Source: Opitutia bacterium
GTDB taxonomy: Bacteria > Verrucomicrobiota > Verrucomicrobiia > Opitutales > UBA953
Assembly (NCBI GenBank): GCA_947377865.1
Contig: CANCHK010000020.1
Coordinates: forward strand, 1-33,214
DNA: 33,214 bases
Reading direction: 5' to 3'
Part shown: piece by piece, positions 1 to 6,418 of the stretch
Layout of the letters: each line of letters opens with the position of its first letter
Position numbering within the stretch: position 1 is the stretch's first letter
The notes under the pieces: model-generated
Seen by the model: the letters and a program-made list of their open reading frames with translations, nothing else
Database searches by the model: none
What the model was told of the DNA's origin: nothing
Position numbers and translations under genes: made by a program

Positions 1-14
1 GGCGTGCCTTCCCC

Positions 15-317
15 ATGTCGACCCCCCAACCCCATCCCGGCGCCCCCGCCCGCACCCGCGAGCAGGTGGCCGACCTGCATTTCATGGACGCGCGGTATAA
101 GCTGCTCGACCTGGCCGCCTTCCTCGACCGCCTCGACCGCGCCGCCGGGGGCGACGACCACCGCGTCCGTGGCCTCCGCGCCGCTCTCCCGCTCCTCCTG
201 GAAAAAGACGAAGGCCGCGTCGCCCGCATCCTGACCCTTTGGAGCGACCCCTCCGTCGCCCCGATCGAAAAGGCCGACACCAAGGCCGCCTCGGGCGTCT
301 GGCCTGGTCTCAAGTAA
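15..317 (+). CDS. Small helical protein at the head of the ebo cluster
   Basis: A 100-residue protein with no signal peptide or membrane segment, predicted by eye to be mostly alpha-helical. Readable blocks are an N-terminal helix starting at LHFMDARYKLLDLAAF (about residues 21-36), a second helix around the RGLRAALPLLLEKDEG stretch, and a Gly/Trp C-terminus ending VWPGLK. I do not recognise a named domain. It is much shorter than the EboA proteins I know of, so I do not call it EboA. The ATG at 15 is preceded by CCCC, as at many starts in this window, but the frame is open to the window edge and the real start could lie upstream. It ends 9 nt before the TatD-like gene, so it is probably co-transcribed and may be a partner or chaperone of that enzyme. 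That role is inference. Confidence 0.7.
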   Translation: MSTPQPHPGAPARTREQVADLHFMDARYKLLDLAAFLDRLDRAAGGDDHRVRGLRAALPLLLEKDEGRVARILTLWSDPSVAPIEKADTKAASGVWPGLK

Positions 318-326
318 GCCACGACC

Positions 327-1142
327 ATGCGCTATATCGAACCGCACGGCCACATGGTGAGCCGCACCACCGACGACTATCAGGCCATGGTCCTCGCCGG
401 CTGCGCCGCGATTTGCGAGCCCGCCTTCTGGGCCGGCTTCGACCGCAAGTCCGCCGACGGTTTCTACGACTACTTCTGTCAGCTCACCCAGCATGAGCCC
501 AAGCGCGCCGCCAAGTACGGCCTGCCGCACTACTCCTGGTTGTGCATCAACCCGAAGGAATCCGAAGACATGGCGCTCGCCGCCGACGTCCTCGCGCTCA
601 TCCCAGAATTCCTGAAGGCCCCGACGGTGCTCGGCATCGGCGAGATCGGCCTGAATAAGAACACGCGCAACGAGATGAAGGTGCTTGAGCAGCACATCGC
701 CCTCGCGGTGCAGTACGACCAGATGATCCTCGTGCATACGCCCCACCTCGAGGACAAGCGCAAGGGCACGCGCCTGATCATGGATTGCCTCAAGGCCAAC
801 GGCGTCGTGAAGCCCGAGCGCGTGATCATCGACCACGTCGAGGAACATACCATCCACGAAGTCCTCGACCAAGGCTTCTGGGCCGGCATCACGCTCTATC
901 CCGAATCGAAGGCCACGCCGGTGCGCGCCATCGACATGATCGAATCCGTCTCCGCCCAGCGCGTCTGGCTCAACAGCGCGTGCGATTGGGGCCACAGCGA
1001 TCCGCTGTCCGTGCCCAAGGCCGCGCAGGAAATGCGTCGCCGCGGCCACTCTGCCGCCGCCATCGACCGACTCGTCTACGGCAACCCGGTGAAGTTCCTC
1101 TCGCAGTCGCCGCGTTTCAAGGACCCCGCCGCCCAGGCCTGA
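327..1142 (+). CDS. eboB: TatD-like metal-dependent hydrolase, EboB type
   Basis: A 271-residue TIM-barrel amidohydrolase of the TatD superfamily, the family assigned to EboB. Expected metal-binding positions are visible: the HxH of EPHGHM near the N-terminus, GEIGLN after the middle strands (Glu), HTPH, DHVEEHT and a late Asp in SACDWG. Length is normal for the family. The substrate is unknown; TatD proteins include DNases, but EboB-type members sit in metabolite clusters and need not act on DNA. The ATG is preceded by ACGACC with no Shine-Dalgarno. The next gene starts 5 nt downstream, so the two are probably translated from one message. Confidence is high for the fold and good for the ebo assignment, which rests on the neighbours. 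Confidence 0.88.
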   Translation: MRYIEPHGHMVSRTTDDYQAMVLAGCAAICEPAFWAGFDRKSADGFYDYFCQLTQHEPKRAAKYGLPHYSWLCINPKESEDMALAADVLALIPEFLKAPTVLGIGEIGLNKNTRNEMKVLEQHIALAVQYDQMILVHTPHLEDKRKGTRLIMDCLKANGVVKPERVIIDHVEEHTIHEVLDQGFWAGITLYPESKATPVRAIDMIESVSAQRVWLNSACDWGHSDPLSVPKAAQEMRRRGHSAAAIDRLVYGNPVKFLSQSPRFKDPAAQA

Positions 1143-1147
1143 TCCGC

Positions 1148-2320
1148 GTGAAGCTCACGTCCGGACTTTCCCTCGCCTACTGCACCAACGTCCATCGCGG
1201 CGAAGGGTGGGTCGAGACGTTCGCCGGCCTGCGCGACCACGCGCTCCGCGTGCGCGACCGCGTCTGCCCCGGCAAGATGTACGTCCTCGGTCTACGCCTC
1301 GGCGACCTCGCAGCGAAGGAACTCGCTGTCCCCGCCACGCTCACGGCTTTCCGCGCTTGGCTCGATAAGGAGAATTGCGTCGTCGCCGGCATCAACGGCT
1401 TCCCGTTCGGCCCGTTTCATGGCCAGGCCGTAAAGGATAACGTCTTCGCGCCAGACTGGTGCGAAGCCCCGCGGCTCGAATACACCAACCGCCTCTTCGA
1501 CCTCCTCGCCGCGTTCGGTCCGCCCGATAAGGTCGGCACCGTCAGCACGCTGCCAGGTTCGTTCAAAGGCTTCGGCCGCAACGCCGACGAGCTCAAGGTC
1601 ATGCGTCGCAATCTGCTCGCGTGCGCCGAGCACCTCGCCCGCCTGCGCGACCGCACCGGTACGCATCTCCGCCTTGCGCTCGAGCCTGAGCCCCTCGGCC
1701 ACGCCGAGAATACCCCCGAAGCGCTGCGTCTGTTCGAACAGCTCCGCGCCGAAGAGCCCGCTAAGGGCCTCGTCGACGCGCACCTCGGCATCGCTTACGA
1801 CACCTGTCACTTCGCGCTGCAATACGAAGAAGCCCATGAGGCCATCGCGCGGCTCAACGCCGGCGGCGCGCCCGTGCTCAAGTTCCACCTCAGCTCCGCG
1901 TTGAAGCTCAAGCCCACCGAGGTCGCCCTCGCGCGCCTCGCGAAGATGCACGAGCCCACGTACCTGCACCAGACCATGGGTCGGGCCAAGGATGGCTCCA
2001 TTGTGCGCTTCAAGGACATCCCGTTCGCCATGGCCGCGATCGATCAGCTCCGCGCACTCGAGGAGCTCCGCGTTCACTTCCACGTGCCGGTCAACGCTGA
2101 CCGCCTCTCCGACGAACTCTCCACGACGAACGATCACCTCAAGGCTGCGCTCGACGTCATCGCCAAGGCGCCCGGCGCCTGCCGCGAGCTCGAGATCGAG
2201 ACATACACCTGGGAAGTCCTGCCACCGGAAGTCCGCGCGTCTGATGTCGCCGATATGATTGCCGAAGAATATCGCTGGACGCTCGCCGAGCTCGCGCGGC
2301 GCGGCGTGAAGCCCCTCTGA
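1148..2320 (+). CDS. eboE: Xylose-isomerase-like TIM-barrel protein, EboE type
   Basis: A 390-residue protein of the xylose isomerase-like TIM-barrel superfamily, matching EboE ('metabolite traffic protein EboE'). Recognisable parts are the N-terminal strand LSLAYCTNVHRGEGW, a segment with NGFPFGPFHG, the carboxylate strand LALEPEPLGH (about residues 177-186), GIAYDTCHFALQYEE, and KFHLSSALKL. The Glu, Asp and His residues sit where this superfamily binds a divalent metal. The GTG at 1148 is chosen because it follows the eboB stop by 5 nt and gives the N-terminal beta strand expected for the family; an open frame continues upstream inside eboB but would add a non-homologous extension. Substrate and reaction are unknown. 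It is separated by 1 nt from eboC. Confidence 0.87.
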   Translation: MKLTSGLSLAYCTNVHRGEGWVETFAGLRDHALRVRDRVCPGKMYVLGLRLGDLAAKELAVPATLTAFRAWLDKENCVVAGINGFPFGPFHGQAVKDNVFAPDWCEAPRLEYTNRLFDLLAAFGPPDKVGTVSTLPGSFKGFGRNADELKVMRRNLLACAEHLARLRDRTGTHLRLALEPEPLGHAENTPEALRLFEQLRAEEPAKGLVDAHLGIAYDTCHFALQYEEAHEAIARLNAGGAPVLKFHLSSALKLKPTEVALARLAKMHEPTYLHQTMGRAKDGSIVRFKDIPFAMAAIDQLRALEELRVHFHVPVNADRLSDELSTTNDHLKAALDVIAKAPGACRELEIETYTWEVLPPEVRASDVADMIAEEYRWTLAELARRGVKPL

Positions 2321-2321
2321 G

Positions 2322-3320
2322 ATGGTCGCGAAGCTCCGCGCCTGGCTAATCCTTACCCGCGGCTCGAACTTGCCGACGGTCTGGAGCAACCTCGTCGCCG
2401 GCTGGCTGCTCGGCTACGTCTACACCGATCGTTTCCCGTGGGCCATGGGCCTGCTCCTGTCGCTCTTCGGTCTGCTCCTCGGCGTCTCGCTCATCTACGT
2501 CGGCGGCATGATCCTCAACGACGCGTTCGACGCGCGCTGGGACACCGAACGCCGCTCCACGCGCCCGATACCGGCCGGGGTCGTCTCGGCCCGGTCCGCC
2601 TTCGTGGTTGGCGGCCTCGCGCTGTTCTTCGGAGCGTGGTTCACCATCGCTGCCTCGCTGGGCGGCCATCGCGGCATCACCTTCGTGCTCGTCGCGCTGC
2701 TGGTCGGCGGCGTGCTCGTCTATGATCGCTGGCACAAGGGCGTCAGCTGGGCCCCGGCCGTGATGGGGCTATGCCGCGCGCTCCTGCCGCTCATCGGGTT
2801 CTTCGCCGTCGGCGGACTCATCGACGGACCGCATTTTCGCGGCGGGAACCTCGTCGCGCTGCTTGCGCACCCGTGCGTGCTCTGGTTGCTGACGTTCTCA
2901 ATCACGCTCGTCGCGCGTCATGAGGCCGGGCCGGGAACGCCGCCGAAGTGGGCCGAGTGGCTGCTTTACCTCGTGCCCGTCCCGCTCCTGCTGGTCCTGT
3001 TCCTGCCGGACGTGAACGCCAACCCTAAGGCCGCGCTCATCGGCTGCCTGCTGTTCTGGGCTTGGATCTATCGCTCGAATCGTCGTCACGCGCTTCCCGC
3101 CGGCGTCGGCCGCCGCGTCGCCGACCGTCTCGCTGCGTTCCCGTTGGTCGACTTCGCCGCCGCTGGTCTCTTCTTTTACAACGTCGGCTACATGCGTTCC
3201 GCGACCGAAGGCTCGATCGAGGTCGGCTGGGCCGTCTTCGCGGCGGGGCTCGTCTGGATCATGCCCTTCGGCGCGTTCGGACTGACCCTGCTGCTGCGCC
3301 GTTGGATCCCGACCACCTGA
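2322..3320 (+). CDS. eboC: UbiA-like prenyltransferase EboC
   Basis: A 332-residue integral membrane protein with about eight to nine hydrophobic segments, of the UbiA superfamily. The first Asp-rich motif is clear: N66-D67-x-x-D70-x-x-x-D74 within NDAFDARWD, which in the family binds the Mg-diphosphate of a prenyl donor. A second motif, YDRWHKG (about 134-140), is the form I associate with EboC rather than the DxxxD of ubiquinone-type enzymes. It would sit in the cytoplasmic membrane and either prenylate a small molecule or support its handling; the acceptor is unknown. ATG follows the eboE TGA by one base, so translation is probably coupled. It ends 94 nt before eboD, the only sizeable gap in the cluster. 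Confidence 0.9.
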   Translation: MVAKLRAWLILTRGSNLPTVWSNLVAGWLLGYVYTDRFPWAMGLLLSLFGLLLGVSLIYVGGMILNDAFDARWDTERRSTRPIPAGVVSARSAFVVGGLALFFGAWFTIAASLGGHRGITFVLVALLVGGVLVYDRWHKGVSWAPAVMGLCRALLPLIGFFAVGGLIDGPHFRGGNLVALLAHPCVLWLLTFSITLVARHEAGPGTPPKWAEWLLYLVPVPLLLVLFLPDVNANPKAALIGCLLFWAWIYRSNRRHALPAGVGRRVADRLAAFPLVDFAAAGLFFYNVGYMRSATEGSIEVGWAVFAAGLVWIMPFGAFGLTLLLRRWIPTT

Positions 3321-3367
3321 ACGGGCTGGTTTAGGGCCTTTCCGACGGCTGAAGTTGGGAACTTGGC

Positions 3368-3396
3368 TTGTCCTTAGGCGTCTATCCTCTTCTGAT
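3368..3396 (+). promoter_or_regulatory. Possible internal promoter before eboD
   Basis: The 94-nt gap between eboC and eboD holds TTGTCC (3368-3373) and TCTGAT (3391-3396) separated by 17 nt, a fair match in spacing and a partial match in sequence to a sigma-70 promoter. A start site near 3403 would leave a leader of about 12 nt before the eboD ATG. This may be chance; no experimental or comparative support is available. Confidence 0.22.
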
Positions 3397-3414
3397 AAAC
3401 CCTCCCCCAGGGCT

Positions 3415-4566
3415 ATGGACGACTCCCTTGACCTCGAATTCGCGGTAACCTACCGCCACCGCATCTTCTTCACCGAAGGTGCGTTCGCTTCGGGCAACCG
3501 TGTCCTCGCAGACCTCTTTGCCGGCGCCAAGGTCATCCCAATTGTCGATGCGGGCCTAGCGAACTCTCGTCCGGGTTTCGCCGCCGAGGTCGCCGCCTAC
3601 GGTAAGGCCATGGGTGTACACTTCACCCGCCAGCCTCTCGTGCTCACCGGCGGTGAGGCCGCCAAGAAAGACTCCGCCGTCGTCAAGGCCGCCCTCGCCG
3701 CGATCGAAGCCGACAAGATCTGCCGCCACTCCTACGTCCTCGCCATCGGCGGCGGCGCCTTTCTCGACGCTGTCGGCTTCGCCGCCGCCACCGCCCACCG
3801 CGGTGTGCGTCTCGTGCGTATGCCCACCACGACCCTCGGCCAGGGCGATGCCGGCGTCGGCGTGAAGAACGGCATCAACACCTTTGGTAAGAAGAATTTC
3901 ACCGGCGCCTTCGCCGTGCCCGCCGCCGTGGTCAACGACCTCGCACTGCTCGCCTCGCTCGACGCCCGTGGCCTGCGTGACGGACTCGTCGAAGCCGTGA
4001 AGGTCTCGCTGCTCAAGGACCCGGTCTTCTTCGCGAACCTCGAGAAGGAGTCTGCGCTGCTTGCCGCCGGGAACATCCCTGCCATCGGCCGCGCTGTCCG
4101 CCGCTCCGCCGAACTGCACGCCAAGCATATCGCCGGTAATGGCGACCCCTTCGAACTCGGCAGCGCCCGTCCGCTCGACCTCGGGCATTGGGCCGCACAT
4201 AAGCTCGAATCGATGACGAACCATCGCCTGACGCACGGCGAGGCCGTGGCCGTCGGCCTAGCGCTCGACCTGATCTGCGCCCGCGAGCTCGGCCTCTTCG
4301 GCAAGGCAGAGACCGAGCGCTCGCTCAACCTGCTCGTCGCCCTCGGCTTCCGGATCTACGCGCCCGAGATGCATCTCGACGGCGGCGCCCCGATGCTCGC
4401 CGGCCTCGAAGAATTCCGCGAACACCTCGGCGGCCAGCTCACGCTCGTCCTGCCGACCGCCATCGGCAAGTCCACGCAGGTCCACGAGATGGCTTCCGCC
4501 GTCGTCCGTAAGGCCGCCGACGAACTGCGGGCGCGGGATCAGCAGCCATGCGTCGCGCGGTCCTGA
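3415..4566 (+). CDS. eboD: Dehydroquinate-synthase-like sugar phosphate cyclase, EboD type
   Basis: A 383-residue NAD- and metal-dependent cyclase of the AroB superfamily. The dinucleotide-binding region AIGGGAFLDAVGF (about 110-122) is present, and the three metal ligands can be placed at Glu193 (GLVEAVKVS), His258 (LDLGHWAAH) and His274 (LTHGEAVAV). The active-site loop reads GQGDAGVGVKNGIN (142-155) rather than the DSSVGGKTGVN form usual in AroB, which places it with the specialised cyclases (EboD, valiolone-type). It probably acts on a heptose- or ketose-phosphate, not DAHP, but the substrate cannot be read from sequence. ATG at 3415 is preceded by GGGCT; a frame opening at 3355 would add 20 non-homologous residues. 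It overlaps eboF by 19 nt. Confidence 0.88.
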   Translation: MDDSLDLEFAVTYRHRIFFTEGAFASGNRVLADLFAGAKVIPIVDAGLANSRPGFAAEVAAYGKAMGVHFTRQPLVLTGGEAAKKDSAVVKAALAAIEADKICRHSYVLAIGGGAFLDAVGFAAATAHRGVRLVRMPTTTLGQGDAGVGVKNGINTFGKKNFTGAFAVPAAVVNDLALLASLDARGLRDGLVEAVKVSLLKDPVFFANLEKESALLAAGNIPAIGRAVRRSAELHAKHIAGNGDPFELGSARPLDLGHWAAHKLESMTNHRLTHGEAVAVGLALDLICARELGLFGKAETERSLNLLVALGFRIYAPEMHLDGGAPMLAGLEEFREHLGGQLTLVLPTAIGKSTQVHEMASAVVRKAADELRARDQQPCVARS

Positions 4567-5912
4567 ACGTTGTCGGGCTTTCCGCCCGGGACCTGAGTTC
4601 CGGCGTCATGCCGCGTCTCGCCGCGCGCGCCGCCCAGGGCAGCGTCGCGAAGGTCCGCCCCGCGTTCCCGGCCGTCACCTGCACCGCGCAGTCAGATTAC
4701 CTCACGGGCAAGCAGCCGTGCGTGCATGGCATTGTCGGTAACGGGTGGTATGACCGCACGCTCAGCGAGGTGCAGTTCTGGAAGCAGTCGAACCGCGTCG
4801 TGCTCGCCCCTAAGGTCTGGGACGAACTGCACGCCAAGAATCCTAAGCTCAAGGTCGCGAACCTTTTCTGGTGGTACAACATGGGCACCGCGGCCGATAT
4901 CTCCGTCACGCCGCGTCCGGTCTACAAGGCCGACGGCGGCAAGATTTTCGACATCGCGAGCTACCCGCAGCGTTACAAGGAACTGCTCAAGCGCGACCTC
5001 GGCGATTTTCCGTTCCATTCGTTCTGGGGTCCGCGCGCCGGCCTGCCGTCTTCGCAGTGGATTGCCGACAGCGCCCGCTGGATTGAAGAGCAGGAGCAGC
5101 CCGACCTCAGCCTGGTCTACCTGCCACACCTCGATTACGACCTCCAGCGCTTCGGCCCGGCCGATCCACGTTGTGATGGCGCGCGACGTGACGTGGACAA
5201 TCTCGTCGGCGACCTCGCCGAATTCCTCGAATCCCGCGGCGTCGAAGTCCTCATCGTCTCCGAATACGCTATCACCGCCGTTGATCGTGCCGTCCCGCTG
5301 AACAAGGTCCTCCGCGCGCACGACTGGCTCGAGCTCAAGCCCGAGGATGGTAGCCTCACGCTCGATACCTTTAACTCCAAGGCCTTCGCCGTCGTCGACC
5401 ACCAGGTCGCCCATGTCGTTGTCCTTGATCCTTCGATCCGCGAAGAAGTCCGCAAGGTCCTGCTCGCCACGCCCGGCGTCGCCCAGGTGCTCGACGCCGC
5501 CGGCCAGGCTGCCGCCGGCATCCAGCACGTGCGCAGCGGCGACTTCGTGGTCATCGCCGACGGACACAGCTGGTTCTCGTATTACTGGTGGGAAGAAGGA
5601 CAGGGTGAGCCCGACTTCGCGCGCTGCGTGGATATCCATCGCAAGCCAGGGTACGACCCCGTCGAACTGTTCATCGACCCCCAGATCCGTTTCCCGATGC
5701 TCTCGGTCGCCTGGTTCCTGCTGAAGAAGAAGCTCGGCTTCAAGGCGCTCATGAAAGTCATTTCGCAAGACGCCTCGCTCGTGAAGGGCTCGCACGGTCG
5801 CATCCCGGAAGACCCGCTCGACTGGCCGGTGCTCATCGCGCCGTCGTCGGCCGCCTTGCCTACGCAGATCGCCTCGACGGATGTCTACGGCCAGATCGCG
5901 AAGGGCTTCTGA
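4548..5912 (+). CDS. eboF: Nucleotide pyrophosphatase/alkaline phosphatase-fold protein EboF
   Basis: A 454-residue protein with the type I phosphodiesterase/nucleotide pyrophosphatase fold, as in EboF. The nucleophile loop PAVTCTAQSDYLTG (41-54) keeps a Thr at the usual place (Thr44). The C-terminal part carries DIHRKPGYDPVELF, KKKLGF and VKGSHGRIPEDP, hallmarks of this subfamily. Several canonical zinc ligands appear changed: EPDxxGH is represented by PHLDYDLQR, SDHG by SEYAI, and the first-strand Asp is missing in VLNVVGL. I believe the first two changes are typical of EboF relatives, so the protein may have lost or altered phosphodiesterase activity. There is no signal peptide. ATG at 4548 lies inside the end of eboD, preceded by CAGCC. 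Confidence 0.87.
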   Translation: MRRAVLNVVGLSARDLSSGVMPRLAARAAQGSVAKVRPAFPAVTCTAQSDYLTGKQPCVHGIVGNGWYDRTLSEVQFWKQSNRVVLAPKVWDELHAKNPKLKVANLFWWYNMGTAADISVTPRPVYKADGGKIFDIASYPQRYKELLKRDLGDFPFHSFWGPRAGLPSSQWIADSARWIEEQEQPDLSLVYLPHLDYDLQRFGPADPRCDGARRDVDNLVGDLAEFLESRGVEVLIVSEYAITAVDRAVPLNKVLRAHDWLELKPEDGSLTLDTFNSKAFAVVDHQVAHVVVLDPSIREEVRKVLLATPGVAQVLDAAGQAAAGIQHVRSGDFVVIADGHSWFSYYWWEEGQGEPDFARCVDIHRKPGYDPVELFIDPQIRFPMLSVAWFLLKKKLGFKALMKVISQDASLVKGSHGRIPEDPLDWPVLIAPSSAALPTQIASTDVYGQIAKGF

Positions 5913-5915
5913 GGG

Positions 5916-6371
5916 TCAGGCTGCTGTCTCCTTATGCCTGAAGGCGAGGCGCAGTGCCCAGATTTGTCCAATCACCAGGAATAGGCCGAGCCCGGATGGG
6001 GCGAAGTAACTCGGAAGCAGGGGCACACGGAGCTTGTAGTGAATAACACGTAATGTCTCGATGCTGGCCTCCAGGTAGCAAAGGGAAATGAAGAGAACTA
6101 ACACCTGCGACCATTTGCTGAACCAAATGACACGCCGCCTAGGATTAAGAAGGAATATCAGATAACCTAAGGAAGCCACCAAAGTGAAAATGCCAGAAAT
6201 CCCAATCCACCGGTGATAATCTTTATGCCAAACCACGACCCCGCCGATGTCTATCGAGGCCAGATGGAACATGGAAGGCACGACGAACGCCGAATGGAGT
6301 ATCGCACTGACAATCACCCAGCTAATCAATGCGTAAGGCCGCTCGGAGACTTGTCCAGTTTGGTGGCTCAT
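5916..6371 (-). CDS. Orphan four-helix membrane protein, unknown function
   Basis: A 151-residue protein with about four transmembrane segments, around ISWVIVSAILHSAFVV, GISGIFTLVASLGYLIFLL, VLVLFISLCYLEAS and GLGLFLVIGQIWALRLAF. No family is recognised. The ATG at 6371 is preceded by ATCCCC, matching the CC-ATG pattern of this window; an ATG at 6410 or TTG at 6413 would add 13 or 14 polar residues and leave under 10 nt to the divergent gene. The coding sequence is visibly less GC-rich and uses more A/T-ending codons than its neighbours, suggesting recent acquisition or weak codon selection. It converges on eboF with a 3-nt gap, so it is not part of the ebo operon. Confidence 0.6.
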   Translation of the reverse strand: MSHQTGQVSERPYALISWVIVSAILHSAFVVPSMFHLASIDIGGVVVWHKDYHRWIGISGIFTLVASLGYLIFLLNPRRRVIWFSKWSQVLVLFISLCYLEASIETLRVIHYKLRVPLLPSYFAPSGLGLFLVIGQIWALRLAFRHKETAA

Positions 6372-6418
6372 GGGGATTGCACGGAACTTAAACGCGCACA
6401 AGTTAGTCATCAATCCCT

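Noticed and set aside
4692-5795. 367-codon open frame antisense to eboF
   Set aside because: No recognisable domain; EboF on the plus strand has clear family motifs along its length.
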